From assembly GCA_948144175.1 (NCBI GenBank), contig CANXME010002654.1, positions 930,001 to 994,000 of the forward strand: a stretch of 64,000 bases of DNA, given 5' to 3'. The notes under the pieces were generated by a model. The model was given only the letters and a program-made list of their open reading frames with translations. It was not told the DNA's origin and did no database searches. A program made the translations under genes and the position numbers. The DNA is from Closterium sp. NIES-65 (Eukaryota; Streptophyta; Zygnematophyceae; Desmidiales; Closteriaceae). Below, piece by piece: positions 21,628 through 34,038 of the stretch. Positions within the stretch are counted from its first letter, which is position 1, and the number at the start of each line of letters is the position of its first letter.

Positions 21628-23619
21628 TGGGGGTGCTCCTCTCTTTCCCTTGGAGGTCCTTGAGGACAGGCAGTTCGAGCTTGGTTTCCTTGCGGCCACT
21701 GTTCCTCATCTCTGCGCCATGATACTTGCCCCTGAGGGAGATCCAGACGCCCTTGACATCCCGATACCTCGCACTGAAGCCGAGGCGGTCTCGGGACCCT
21801 GGGCTTCGTACTGGATAGTAGCTGAGAAGGCCGAGATGGCATCTTATAGGTCCACAGGCACTTACGTCGACGCAGTCCCACCACCTGGGACAAACGTCGT
21901 CAGTGGCCGATGGCTCTACAAGGTGAAGCGGCCGCCTGGATCACCACCAGTGTTCAAGGCGCGCTATGTGGCGAGAGGCTTCAGTCAGCGAGAGGGGGTG
22001 GACTTCTTCCAGACCTTCGCTCCCACCCCGAAGATGAGTACTCTTCGGGTGTTGCTGCATATTGCAGCACAGCGCGACTACGAGTTGCACTCCTTGGACT
22101 TTTCCACCGCGTTCCTTCAGGGGAGCCTGCACGAGCAGATCTGGCTGCGTCGCCCGCCTGGCTTCACTGGCTCTTTTCCACCTAGGACCCAGTGGTAGCT
22201 GCGTTGACCAGTCTACGGCCTGCGTCAGGCTCCACGTGAGTGGCACGACACAGTTCGCTCGACCCTTGCAGCGCTTGACTTCTTTCCGTCGTCTGCTGAT
22301 CCGTCACTGTTCGTTCGCCGTGGCTCGACCCCGTTCTTTGTCCTGGTCTACATCGACGACCTGGTGTTCGCCACTCCCGACCGACGCGCGCTGGCCTCCG
22401 TGAAGGAGGAACTACAGAGGAGACACACTTGCACTGACCTTGGTGAGCTACAGCACTACCTTGGCCTGCAGATCACCAGGGACAGGGCAGCTCGCACCAT
22501 TACGCTGACTCAGTCGCATATGGTCGAGCAGATCCTCACGCGGTTTCGCTTCCCGTTCTCCAAGGTACAGCTCACCCCTCTTGGTGTGGACCATGGGCTC
22601 ACAGCTCCACCTTCGGACGAGCCATTTGAGTCCAGTGGTCCATACCCTGAGCTGGTGGGTTGTCTCATGTACCTGATGACCTGCACTCGCCCAGACCTAG
22701 CTTACCCTCTTAGCGTCCTTGCGCGTTTTGTTGCGCCTGGGAGACACCGACCTTCCCACTGGTACGTGGCTAAGAGGGTGGCGAAGTATGTGGCGAGTAC
22801 ATCAGGCATGGGACTTTTCCTTGGAGGGAAGCAGCCAGTTACACTCACAGGTTACTCAGACTCGTCGTGGGCCGACGACGCGGAGACGCGCTGGTCTACA
22901 CAGGGGTACTCCTTTAGCCTCGGAGCAGGTGCTGTTTCGTGGCGGTCGACTCGGGCGTCGTCTTTCGCCGGTTCCAGCTGTAAGGCAGTGTTGTACGCTG
23001 CGGTCATGGCCGCTCAGGAGCTTGGCTGGCTGTCTTTCCTTCTCATCGACCTTGGTGAGCGGCCTCGCTCTCCCCCAGTCTTGTTCGCCGACAACAGGTC
23101 CGCTGTCCTGTTGTGTGAGGAGCCTCGACTGGTTGGGAAGGCGAAGCACATCCAGCTTCGTTACTTCCTTCTGCGTGAGTTGCAGCAGCGTGGCGAGGCA
23201 CGCGTGGTACGTGTGGTTTCTGAGGCCAACACTGCAGATATCTTCACCAAGGCGTTGCTGCCTTGTGACCAGCAGCGTTTCTGCACCCAGCTTGGTCTTG
23301 TGTCTACATGCCCTCACTTGCTTGTTTAGAGATGCTTTGCTTTGTACTCTGGCATCTCTTTATATTTGCTATATATATATGCATCTAGATAGGCCTTGTG
23401 GCCCTGTGCTTCTGTAGAGATGCTTGTCGTGTACTCTTGCATTTTCTATATTTACCATATCCTTGCATGTGGACTGGCCTTGTGGCCCCTCGCTTGTTCT
23501 CGGACTGTGTGGTGATCTTCAGATCCACCTCGAGATTTGTTGTGTTTTTTGCGAACTGGTCCTGTGACCCTTGCTGTGTGTTGCTTTCCACAGGACTCTC
23601 GTCACCTAGACTATGGGTG

Positions 23620-23755
23620 TGTTAAGCTATATTTGTTATAGCTTATTTGTGTTAGTCTAGGTGTACTTTATGTTTTCCTAGGGTTAGGGTTATGCTTGCT
23701 ATATCTTGCTTGTTTTCACTTTTCCTTAGTCAACTTATATTTTTGTAACTTGACA
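23620..23755 (+). repeat. 3' LTR of element G (136 bp)
   Basis: TGTTAAGC to AACTTGACA, about 2 differences from the 5' LTR. The 3' tail before it has the blocks CTGGCCTTGTGGCCCC and CTGTGTGGTGATCTTCAGAT shared with E and the family-A tails. Confidence 0.92.
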
Positions 23756-25938
23756 CGATGTGCCACCAGTGGTGTTGCACGCCCATGTGCAGCAGCACCA
23801 TCCGCACCGACTCCACCACTGTCCGCATCTCCCGCTCCGCCATGCCGTTCTGCTGCGGGGTGTAAGGGCAGGTCAGGTCGTGGACGATCCCCTTGCCGTC
23901 CACGAAGGTGGTGAACTCCTTCCTAAGGAACTCTCCTCCCCGTTCAGAGCGCAGCATCAGCACCGACTTCTTTGACTGCTGCTCAGCCACCGCCAGCCAC
24001 TACTTGAACTCCCGCAGCACGTCCGACTTCTTAGCAACTGGCCGCACCCACACGTAGCGGGTCTTGCGGTCCTTCAGCACCAAGAAGTACAAGCTGCCAT
24101 CCTTGGCAGCCACCCAGAATGCCCCGCACAAGTCAATGTGCACGACGGCCAGGGTGTCCTCGGTGTCCAAACCCTTGTTGGGGAAGGTGTGCCGTGCCAG
24201 CTTCCCGCCGACACACGAGACACACGGAGAGGTTGTGCTGGCCGACGGCTTGATGTCCAGGCCGGTGGCGACCTCGTGCTTCGCTGAGCTCTTGATGTCC
24301 ATCTGCCCGGCGTTGACTTCGTTGCCGAAACGATCGCACGGAGGGACAGCACCTCCGTCGTGGGCCTCGCCGACTTCGCTGAGCAGGGACGCAGGTCGGT
24401 GCAGAGGACACGGCCGGTGTACGTCACTCGACTATGCACTTCCCCTGTCGCCAAGACAAGCAACATCCCATCGCCGTCATCATTCAGCTTCACCCCGTTC
24501 TACTTCAGCTGACCGGCCAACAGCGGGTTCGCGTGCATGCCCGGGACGTAGAGCATGTTGGGGATCAGCACCTGCTTCCTGGCCTCGCTTTGCAAGGCGA
24601 ATGTGCCCTGGCCCTAGACGTCCTACAGCGTCTCGTTCAAGCAGCGCACGTTCTTGACGCCGCCACTTCTTCGTCTCCATCAAGTGGTGCGAGCAGCCAC
24701 TATCGAGCAGGACCACCGCCGGGTTCGCCGGCACGGCTGCCACCATCGCCTGGAAATCCTCGCCGGCCTCCGGCGCCAGCGAGACGGTCGGCTCCACGAC
24801 ACCAACCAGCGAGCATGACGCCTCGGTGTCGTCTCGCCCTTTGCCGCCAGCAGAAGAGTCGGCGTCCTTTGCCGAGGTCGACTTGTTCGACTGCTTCTCC
24901 TTTCGTGGCTTGCTGTTCCGACGTGGGCGACGGCTGGCCGACCTCCCGCGGCCTCCCATGGCGTTGTCATCGTTGGAGTCACTTCGGTCGGGGCACTTGA
25001 AGGAGAGGTGGTTGGGGCTGTGGTAGATCCAGCACTCCTGAACTCCTCCTCCACGGCCACCATCCTGAGCCGACTTCCTCTTGTCGGCATCCTTGGCCGG
25101 TTTCCCGCCAATGCTTTAACGGCCACCAGACTGCCGTGCTGCCCCGCTCGGCCTCCCTGCTTTGCAAGGGCGACGTAGTTTGACCTTCAAGGTGATTTGC
25201 ACGCCCGGCGAGTAACACTGCGAGATGTTCGTGAAGGTCAACAGCTGCACAAAGCGAAATTCCGCACGCAGCTCGGAGTTGCTGTCTGGCGGCGTCTCCA
25301 TGGTGCCGTCGGCGAAGCACTTCAGCCCGGCCATCTCCAGTTGGGGCTCGGTGGCCTCCTTCCACGTGAGAATGTCAGGGCGACCGACCAGTAGGGGGGT
25401 AACGGAGATCCTGTCCGGCGTGAATTTGAAGTAGCCATAGGACGTTGCTATCCCGCCTGCCGACGACAACATCATTCCACTTCGACATCCTCCAACGTTG
25501 CCCTGCGAGGACCCTGCAGCCGACGATGAGTGCAGCCCTCGCACCTGAACGCTGCCGACTTCATCGTCGTGGATTACTCCTCTCTACCTTGACGTGCCTC
25601 CGGCAGTGCTGCCAACCTGGTCACCGGCGTCGACGCCCACGTCGAACGCCGCCTGCAATGTTCACCGGTCGAAGAGAAGCTGGCTGAGAAGGGTGCTCTG
25701 TCGCCCACACAGCGCTTATGCCAGCCTCGACGACCGCCGAGGGTAGGGCCTCCCCATACTCGCGAGCTTCATGGTGCCTCCAGGGTGTCCACCACCCATG
25801 CATCACCTGCGGCGACTACCATGGTGACTAACGCTCAGCTGCCGGCCTACGAACACAATAGGTAAGTGCAAAGGTTGGCTGGACCAAAGGTAAGTCGCGT
25901 GTCTGATCCACTCTCACCACACCATGCGGATATAACTC
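23756..25938 (-). pseudogene. Element F gag, protease and first part of integrase
   Basis: Minus strand, from 25938 downward: gag text near 25.48-25.2 kb (YFKFTPDRISVTPLLVGRPD, WKEATEPQLEMAGLKCFADG), a degenerate zinc-knuckle region near 25.05 kb, protease VVLLDSGCSHHLMETK near 24.7 kb, a GAG-pre-integrase remnant, and integrase core (GAFWVAAKDGSLYFLVLKDR, RSERGGEFLRKEF, TCPYTPQQNGMAEREM) to 23756. Element G interrupts the integrase at this point and the frame of the family resumes at 15219. Fossil with many breaks. Confidence 0.75.
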
Positions 25939-26120
25939 TGTCAACGGGAGCTAGACTACGGGCTAGGCACGGGGTGGGAGTGATCTCTGCGTTCGTTTCT
26001 TAGTTGTTCACTTGTGTGTTCTCTACCTGCGCATTTACAGGGAAAATGGGCAAGAGTTTCACTAGCAAAAGTTCACAACAATGGTAGCAACAACAGCGGC
26101 AACACATACTACATCAGAGC
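25939..26120 (-). repeat. 5' LTR of element F, inner segment
   Basis: On the minus strand this is the last ~180 bp of the LTR, ending CTAGCTCCCGTTGACA at 25939. Element E separates it from the rest of the LTR at 39986-40765. The pentamer AGAGC at 26116-26120 is the left copy of E's target duplication. I see no obvious initiator-Met primer site after this LTR. Confidence 0.75.
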
Positions 26121-26253
26121 TGTAAAACTATAATGATATAGTTTGTATTGTTCTAGTCGAGGTGCTTTTACTTTGTCATAGGTTTAGGGTTAGGGCTCAC
26201 TTATATCTTGCTTGTTTGTTCATGTGCTCATCATTCCCTTACATATTCTAACA
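26121..26253 (+). repeat. 5' LTR of element E (133 bp)
   Basis: TGTAAAACTATAATG to TATTCTAACA. Contains AGGTTTAGGGTTAGGGC near 26180-26196, a perfect telo-box-like motif. Followed by the primer site TGGTATAGAGCG at 26254. Confidence 0.9.
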
Positions 26254-27262
26254 TGGTATAGAGCGAGGTTCCCCCTAGGCGATAGTCTATGGGCCCACCA
26301 CCCGCGCGCCTCGTACTAACGCGCGCCTCGTAGCACGTCACCCGTCGTCCGCCGCACGTCGACCATCGCCCGTCGCCCATAGCCCGTCGCTCTTTTTCCG
26401 CCGTCGTTCGTTCGACCCCCCCCCCCACCTCCTCCCGTCCGTTTTTTCTCGCGCGCGACCGTAGAATGCAGGCTCCGTGGCCAACGAGTTAGCAGGCCCA
26501 GCTGGCTTCAGTAGCGGGCCTCGAGCCCTTTGCTCGACGGCCCCGTGGCCTGCACTTAGCTGGCCCCGCGGCCAAACGTACGACCGCAGTCGCCCGTTCG
26601 ACCCCCCCCCCCCCCCCCCTCCCCCCTCCCCGTCCCTTTTTTCTCGCGCGTGACCGTATATTGCAGGCCCCGCGGCCCACGTGTTAGCAGGCCCCGTGGC
26701 CCACAAGTTAGCAGGCCCTGCGGCCTTTTGTAGCGGGCCCCGAGGCCCTTGCTCGACGGCCCTGTGGCTTGCGCCTAGCTGGCCCCGCGGCGAAAAAGTA
26801 CGACCGCCCCACCCCTTAGCCGCCCGTTGCCGCCCGGTGCTGCCCGTCCCGCCCGCCCAAACTTACCCTAAACCACCAATCAACAGCACTAGACAACTCC
26901 CAGCCGTAAGAAACCGTACTTCACCACATTGAATCACTCACAACCGCGAGATACCGCTCTCCACTTCACTCAACCTGTCTCTACCGCCCTTCACCGCTCT
27001 AGCTAGCACCTGCAACTGCTAGCATCAATAGCAACTGCCCGTGCGCTCGTTACGCCCATTGACAGCCCACCCGTTTTCCCCCACCGCCCTAGACCGTTCT
27101 TCACCGCTCCCAATTGCACTAAACTGCCCTCCATCTCTCCCAACCACATCCCACCGCACTAAACCCCTCCCACAAGCACCTGAACCGCACTCAACCGCAT
27201 TCCACCGCAACAGGACACTCTTAGCCCCACCTGACCGTCCAACACCGTTCCCAACTACTCTC
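26254..27262 (+). other. Leader of element E, first segment
   Basis: GC- and C-rich non-coding leader with C runs near 26417 and 26603 and repeated CCCCGTGGCC/CCCCGCGGCC blocks. It ends at the duplication CTCTC (27258-27262), where D1 inserted. No gene. Confidence 0.7.
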
Positions 27263-28091
27263 TGTTGGTGCAACCCTATGGTTTGCACTCGGCTTGTTGT
27301 CCGTGTGCATGCATGTGTGTGTGTATGGAATGGTATGAGGGCATGGGATAATATATATTTCATGCTTATAATTGTGTGTGAATGTTGAGTCATGATGTCG
27401 AGTGTGTGTGTTGAGTCAATAGCGAGTTATCGCTAGACGCGTGTTACGCGGTCGTTTGTGTCTCGCGCGCGGTTTCTATTTTGTCGTGCGCGGTTTCTAT
27501 TTTGTCCTGTGTCGAACGTTCGGTGTGTCGCAGGTGTGTGCAGCAGACCCATCAAGAACTCAAGGATGAGTTTGTGATGAAGAGCGTGAGCCTTGGTGTC
27601 AAGCCTCAAGTGATTTCGAAGCTCGCCAAAAGGGTACACCTCAAGATATTGAAGATAGTTACATTACTTTGTGTAGTGTAACATTTCACTTGGTGTAGGC
27701 CCTAGTGAAGGGTAGTTTCGAGACCCTTCGTGGTTGGGGACAGTGTGGCACTGTTCCACATCACTGTACCTCGGCTCTTGGGGTTTATAGGAGCTGGGAG
27801 TCATTCCCAACTCGTAACTCTTCCTAACTCTTCCTATCTTGTGTTCTAAGACTATAGTGGCTGCCATAGTGCTGTTCGTTCAAACCAAAGCTGTGTCGTC
27901 AATACTAGGTGAAATCGTGCGATTTAAATTGCGTAGTGTAGGCGACAATAAGACACTCCAGATCCAAGTTGAATCAAGTCATTTGAAGCTGTGACCAGAA
28001 CGCTATGAACGTTTGAAGCCGCTGTGCAGAAATCCGACTATGCACTCTATCTTTCGTTTTAGGCACATTGGAGCCTACTGTGACTATAACA
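27263..28091 (+). repeat. 5' LTR of element D1 (829 bp)
   Basis: TGTTGGTGCAACCC to GACTATAACA. A TATA-like AATATATATTTC lies about 85 bp from the start, which may be the promoter. A ~21-bp unit, GCGCGGTTTCTATTTTGTC plus GT, occurs twice near 27470-27510. Open frames in the LTR (27481-27681 and others) recur in every copy of this family's LTR and are not genes. Confidence 0.95.
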
Positions 28092-28125
28092 AGTGATATC
28101 AGAGCCCTTTGGAGCAGTTTCGAGA

Positions 28126-31100
28126 ATGGATGGACCTGAGGAAAGGGGTGGCAGAGGTGCTGGTGGCAGAGGAGAAGCCCAAGCTCAAGGCCAACCCCGT
28201 GATTCAGCCATGGCGCCTGTGCAATCAAGTGTTGGCCCATCTAGGGATGAGCCTAGAGTGTTTGGCCTTGACAAGTTCAATGGTGACAAATTTGCTGAGT
28301 GGTCCTTCAAAATGGAGAACATATTTGACCACTATGACCTGCTGGAGGTAATGGAAGGAACGGAGAAGCGTCCCGAGAACGACCCGGAGAAGAGCCTGTG
28401 GGTGTGGAAGAGCGCACAAGGCTACCTCCTACTTGGGCAAGCGTTGGGGAGCAGCCAAATCCGTCACATCAAGCCTTTCCAGCGTGAACCAGAGAAGGGA
28501 CCAAAGGCATGGGCTGCTCTCAAGGGTGTACACGCTCCTGCAACAGCGGCGGTAGCTGTGGTGTTGGAACGGCAAATGGCGACACTACGAATTGAAGAGG
28601 ATGAAGCGGTTGAAGAAGGGGTGCAGAAATTCTTCGACTTGTTGACGCGGCTTGAGGGAGCTGATTTGAACTATAGTGAGCTCCAAAAGAAGACCAAGTT
28701 GCTGCGTCATGGTCCTCGCTCATCATCAACCTTAATCGCGACTTGCCCCGCCTCTCGCTTGAAGACGTGAAGCGAGCTATCCTTCAAGAGGATTTCCGCC
28801 GCCGTGAGTTGGCGAGTGCGGAAGGCGCTGGGGCAGCGAGCATCGGCCGTGGATATGGTCGAGGAAGAGGTAGAGGACGAGGGGGAGGAAGGTTTGGTGG
28901 CAGCAACTTCGGCGGAGGCCGCGGGAGTGGCGGTTACGGCAGCGACGACAAGAGCTACGGACGCGGTCGCGGCCGATTCGACGGCGAGTGTCACTATTGC
29001 CACAAGAGCGGACACATGTGGCGCGACTGCTACAAACTCCCTGATGGTTGGAACCCTGCTCAAGGCCAAGAGGGTAGAGGAGCAGGAGGAGGGAGAGGAA
29101 GAGGCCGTGGCGGTCGCGGTGGCGGAGCTGCATACATGAAGAGCGGAGACAACGACAAGGACCCGAGCAACGATCGGTACCCGGGTCTATTCTACTTCGT
29201 GTCGACGCAAGTACCGACTGGTCCAGAGAAGGATGAAGGCTTTGAGGAGCCAGCAGCTGTGGGGAAGGTGACTCTACACCTCCTGGACTATTGGGTGATC
29301 GATAGTGGCGCTACCTATAGCATGACACCTCGCTCGGACTTGCTCACCGAACTCGAACCGTCACCGGTGAAGCATGTCACATCAGCTTTGGGGCAGCGAG
29401 CGGAGGTGAAAGGCATGGGCAAGGCCATGTTTAAGGGTGCTGATGGGAAGATGGTGGGCCTCAAGAATGTGCTTTGGGTGCCCAGCCTTGCTGCCAACCT
29501 GATTTCCGTGCGGCGGTTGGCAAAGGCCGGCATGGACACGAACTCAAAGGGAGCCAAGACCTACACCGCAAGGCTTGGCGATCGGATTCTTTGGGACCTT
29601 CATGAGGACAGAGATGTCTACAACGAGATGTGGCAGATCCCTGTGGTCCCAATGCCTAAGGAGAGGCAAGTGGCAGCAAGCGTCAGCACCAAAGGTGGAG
29701 CGGTTGGTAGCGGCGATTGCGCGGACGGTCGCGCTAAGGAGAAGGAGTCCAAGAAGTGCAATCTTGGAGGGACCAGCAAGCTTGGTGAACCTATGGAGAG
29801 AGGTGCAGCAGCCAAGGAGCAGCAAAAGGGTGAGGAGAACCCCGAGGCAGCAGCGGAGGAGGACTACGGAGAGAGTATGTGGGGCGCTATTGCGAGCGCG
29901 GCATTCTCCAATCCAACTTCGGCTACGGGGGAGTGTGATTGGCTCACCTTGCATCGGCGCATGGGGAATGTGGCCCTGCCCATCTTGCAGGAGCTAGTAA
30001 AGAATGAGATGGTTGCTGGCATACGTGTGAAGGGGGAGCCCGATGAGGTACTTGGCTGCCCGACGTGCATGCAAGCCAAGTTCACCCGTTTCCCATTCTC
30101 TAGTTCGGAGGCAACGGCTAAGGCACCACTTGATGAGGTGGTGATGGACGTGGTGGGCCCCCTGAAGCTTGGAGCTGCTGGAGCCGAGTACTTCCTCACT
30201 ATTGTGGACGTCTACACCCGTATGACTTGGGTGTACGTGCTGGCCAGGAAGAGCGACGTGGCTGAAACGTTGAAGACGGATTGGTTCCCGATGGTGGAGC
30301 GGCAACAAGACCGTCTAGTCGAGTCAATCCGCACCGATCGAGGGGGAGAGTTCCTGAGCAAGGAGTTTGGGTTGTGGCTGAAGAAGAATGGTATTCGGCA
30401 CTCCCTCACCATGCCATACTCCCCTGCAATGAACGGCATCGCCGAGCGAGCGAACCGCACAATCACGGAGGCGGCACGTGGGTTGCTCATTGAAGCCGGG
30501 CTACCCGACTATTTCTGGCCTGATGCGGTGCGGAGTGCGTGTGTGGCCAAGAATAGAGCCTTGACTCATGTGGGAGCAGACAAATGGGTGCCCTATGTGG
30601 AGTGGCTAGGAAGGAAGCCAAAGGTGGATATGCTTCGGGTGTTTGGGTGCATGTGCATGGCGCTCGTGCCTAAGCATCTTCGGCACAACAAGCTTGGTGC
30701 CAAGGCGGTGTGGGCCGTGCACTTGGGCATGGCTCAAAACAGCAAGGGATGGCTTCTTTGGGACCCATTCACCAAGAAGTTCTTGGTGAGCAGGGACTGC
30801 AAGTTCATGGAGAACTTCATGTACAAAGATTGGAAGGCGGAGAATGAGGCGAAGATAGGCGTGCGGTTTGGGGAGGTGAAGAGTTCCGGTTTGGAGCATG
30901 TGGAGCTGCCTTTGGAGCTGAGCAGCGGCAGCACAACCACAAGGCAATCCTCCCTTGTGAATGGGGGAGGGGAGGCCAATGATGCAGAGGAAGAAGAGGA
31001 GGAGGTGCAGCAAGTGAGCGAGCGTGCACCGTCACTCCCTTCCCGTACTACGAGTGCTCCACGGATTCGAGCCACACCGCAGCAACGCCAAGGACTTCAA

Positions 31101-32869
31101 GTCCCTGCAGCTGGGGAGGAAGGAAGGGGCAAGAGGAGAGTTCAACCCCCTAATAGGCTGACCTATGATGCGCTAGGAAAGCAGGGCAAGACAGCCCTGG
31201 CCGGAGCGGCAATGATGGTCGGAGACGACGAGGAGAGTGACTACGAGGAGTGTGCCTTCGCGTTCTTCTCTCTGGTGGAGATGCCGGGAGAACCAGCAAA
31301 TCTCAAGGAGGCTTTGGAGAGTCTTGATGCTGAGGAATGGAAGAAGGCCATGGAGAGTGAGCTGAAGAGCATCAAGGAGAATGACACGTTTGAATTGGTG
31401 GAGCTACCGGAGGGGCGTACGGCGATAACGTCCAAGTGGCTCTTCAAAATCAAGTCGGATGCCGATGGCAAGATCGAGCGCTACAAGTCTAGGCTTGTAG
31501 CCAAGGTGTACCAGCAGAAGGAGAAGGTGGACTTCAACGAGCTGTTTGCCCCTGTGGTGAAGCCGACGACGCTGCGAACCCTATTCGCGGGAGCCGCCAT
31601 CAAAGGATGGGTAGTAAAACAAATGGACATCGTAACGGCATTCCTTAACGGCATCCTTGAGGAGGAGATTTTTATGGCGCAGCCAGAGGGGTTTGATGAT
31701 GGTAGTGGCAGAGTGTGGAAGCTGAAGAAGGCCCTCTATGGGCTGAAGCAGGCCCCTAGGCAATGGTACATGAAGCTGCGCGAAGTGTTGGAGGGGATCG
31801 GCTTCACTCCCTCAACGGCCGATCACTCCTTGTTCATGCTTGGCGAGGGGAAGCAGAGGAGCTTCATGGTGGTTTATGTGGATGACATTCTTATATTCTC
31901 ACCCTCCTCTGACCTTGTGACAGACGTGATGCAGAAGCTGCATGACAAGTTCAAATGCAAGTCCCTTGGTGACGTGAACTTCTACCTTGGGCTCCACATC
32001 GAACGAGACGTGGAGAAGCGGAGCATGCGAGTGCACCAACGGAAGTACCTGGAGGCGTTGGCTGCCAACTTCGGCTAGAGTGAAGGTCATGTGGCTAATC
32101 CCTTTCCCTCTGGGTTCAAGTGTGTGAAGGGACCAGAGGAGGAGAGCGTTTGTGAAGAGGAGAGGCGCCGTTTCACTCGTTGGTGGGCAGCCTCATGTAT
32201 GCGGCGGTAAACACCCGACCGGACGTCGCGTTTGCTACCGGGCAGCTGGCTAGGGTTGTGCAATGCCCTAATGAGGAGCAGGTAGCAGCTGGAATGAGGG
32301 TGGCCAAGTATCTTGGCCAAACACCGACCGTTGGGCTGCAATACTCGGCGGCGGCACAAAGGCGCCAAAAGGGCGCGGATGGTGTTGAACCCGGGCGTTT
32401 GTTCCTCACCGCCTACTCGGATGCGTCATATGCATCGGAACCAGAGGACATGACAAGTGTGGGAGGCTTCATATGCTGTGTTGGAGGGCCATCTGCTTGG
32501 GAGAGCAAGAAGCAGGTTGACCAAGCTTTGAGCTCGGTGGAGTCCGAGTACATGGCACTCTTCCGTGCCGTACGAGAGATTGTGTGGCAGCGGCGTTTGT
32601 TGGCTGAATTGGGGGAGGAGCAGCAAGGACCTACCCCACTGTATTGTGACAGCCAGGGTGCCATTGCTCTTGCTAAGAACCCTGTGTTGCATGGACTCAC
32701 GAAGCACATGAGGGTGAAGTGGCATTGGACGAGGAGCATGGTAACCGCGGGTGAAGTTGAGTTGCGCTACGTGAAGACCACGGGGCAGCCGGCTGACATG
32801 ATGACCAAGAGGCTGGTGGAGCAGCAGCATTGGAAGTGTTGCAAGCTGGGTGGGATGGCTCTAAACTGA
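28126..32869 (+). pseudogene. Element D1 gag-pol (Ty1/copia polyprotein)
   Basis: Gag begins MDGPEERGGRGAGG and has FNGDKFAEWSFKMENIFDHY, typical of copia gag. A canonical zinc knuckle, CHYCHKSGHMWRDC (CX2CX4HX4C), lies near 28.99 kb between G/R-rich stretches. Protease motif DYWVIDSGATYSM is near 29.3 kb. GAG-pre-integrase (LHRRMGNVALPIL) and the integrase core (VVMDVVGPLKLGA, IRTDRGGEFLSKEF, YSPAMNGIAERANR) follow. RT is near 31.3-32.0 kb (MDIVTAFLNGILEEEIFMAQ, VVYVDDILIF) and RNase H near 32.2-32.85 kb (TAYSDASYASEPEDM, SSVESEYMALF). Proteins of this type copy the element RNA and integrate the cDNA. Nearly whole, about three breaks, hence listed as a pseudogene. Confidence 0.9.
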
Positions 32870-32910
32870 GAGAGCAACATATCCTAAGGCCAACAATCCG
32901 AGGGGGAGTT

Positions 32911-33739
32911 TGTTGGTGCAACCCTATGGTTTGCACTCGGCTTGTTGTCCGTGTGCATGCATGTGTGTGTGTATGGAATGGTATGAGGGCATGGGATAAT
33001 ATATATTTCATGCTTATAATTGTGTGTGAATGTTGAGTCATGATGTCGAGTGTGTGTGTTGAGTCAATAGCGAGTTATCGCTAGACGCGTGTTACGCGGT
33101 CGTTTGTGTCTCGCGCGCGGTTTCTATTTTGTCGTGCGCGGTTTCTATTTTGTCCTGTGTCGAACGTTCGGTGTGTCGCAGGTGTGTGCAGCAGACCCAT
33201 CAAGAACTCAAGGATGAGTTTGTGATGAAGAGCCCGAGCCTTGGTGTCAAGCCTCAAGTGATTTCAAAGCTCGCCAAAAGGGTACACCTCAAGATATTGA
33301 AGATAGTTACATTACTTTGTGTAGTGTAACATTTCACTTGGTGTAGGCCCTAGTGAAGGGTAGTTTCGAGACCCTTCGTGGTTGGGGACAGTGTGGCACT
33401 GTTCCACATCACTGTACCTCGGCTCTTGGGGTTTGTAGGAGCTGGGAGTCATTCCCAACTCGTAACTCTTCCTAACTCTTCCTATATTGTGTTCTAAGAC
33501 TATAGTGGCTGCCATAGTGCTGTTCGTTCAAACCAAAGCTGTGTCGTCAATACTTGGTCAAATTGTGCGATTTAAATTGCCTAGTGTAGGCGACAATAAG
33601 ACGCTCCAGATCCAAGTTGAATCAAGTCATTTGAAGCTGTGACCAGAACGCTATGAACGTTTGAAGCCGCTGTGCAGAAATCCGACTGTGCACTCTATCT
33701 TTCGTTTTAGGCACATTGGAGCCTATTGTGACTATAACA
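32911..33739 (+). repeat. 3' LTR of element D1 (829 bp)
   Basis: Same length as the 5' LTR, about 12 substitutions apart. Preceded by the polypurine tract AGGGGGAGTT and followed by CTCTC, the second copy of the target duplication. Confidence 0.95.
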
Positions 33740-34038
33740 CTCTCAACCCCACCCAACCGTTCTCCAGCGCACTAGACTGCCATCAGTTGCACCATCAGCA
33801 GTATAGGCCGCCCCTAGCGCACCAGCAGCAGCTTAGGCTGCCACCAGTAGCACCCCCGTACAAGCTTGCCATGTTGCTGTGGCGACAGCCGCAGCAACAG
33901 CAGTGGTCTCAGCAGCAGCGGTGGCAGCGGCAGCAGCACAGGTGGCCGTAGCTGCAGCAGTGGCAGGTTCAGCTGCAGCGCCTGCAGCAACCTCCACAGT
34001 GGGGCCCTGACGGACCCGGCTAGTACACACACCGGTAC

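Larger units (their letters stand above)
16868..23329 (+). pseudogene. Element G gag-pol remnant (CCHC-like, protease, integrase, RT, RNase H)
   Basis: Domains in order: a C-X13-C-X4-H-X4-C motif at about 16.98-17.08 kb; protease SFTLDSGASSCFF near 17.36 kb; GAG-pre-integrase WHHRLGHPSFPRLSRM near 17.79 kb; integrase core (LDVWGPSPVLG, VVDEYSRYTTVF, LPQQNGVAERRI) to about 18.4 kb and its C-terminal part to about 18.65 kb; a Q/E/R-rich linker; RT (21.7-22.4 kb; STAFLQGSLHEQIWLRRPPG, VYIDDLVFATP); RNase H to 23329 (TGYSDSSWADDAETR, ANTADIFTKALLP). Element H lies in the linker. The gag capsid part upstream of the CCHC-like motif is not evident. Fossil with several breaks. Confidence 0.85.
15220..23755 (+). 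mobile_element. Copia element G, inserted in the integrase of F
   Basis: Plus-strand element bounded by 136-bp LTRs that differ at about 2 positions (1.5%), so it is young. The flanking 5-mers are CGAGG (15215-15219) and CGATG (23756-23760), a target duplication with one difference. A primer site, TGGTATAGAGCG, follows the 5' LTR at 15356, and the tract CTATGGGTG precedes the 3' LTR. Order: GC-rich leader with 135-bp tandem repeats, CCHC-like/protease/integrase region, Q/E-rich linker (interrupted by element H), RT, RNase H. Without H it is 7.0 kb. Several breaks in the coding region. Confidence 0.9.
27263..33739 (+). mobile_element. Copia element D1, best-preserved element in the window
   Basis: A 6,477-bp plus-strand element with two 829-bp LTRs that differ at about 12 positions (1.4%) and a perfect target duplication CTCTC (27258-27262, 33740-33744) in the leader of E. 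A primer site close to TGGTATCAGAGC lies at 28094-28105 (TGATATCAGAGC), and the polypurine tract AGGGGGAGTT ends at 32910. Gag and pol follow the Ty1/copia order (protease, integrase, RT, RNase H). It is recent and nearly whole, with about three breaks. D2 (54449-60838) is a second copy of the same family. Confidence 0.95.

Noticed and set aside
27481-27681. Short conserved open frame repeated in the LTRs of family D
   Set aside because: Present in all copies because the LTR is repeated; no start context, domain or codon signal supports a protein.
30606-31013. Long antisense open frames within D1 and D2
   Set aside because: They recur in both copies as mirror frames of the conserved pol sequence and show no domain of their own.
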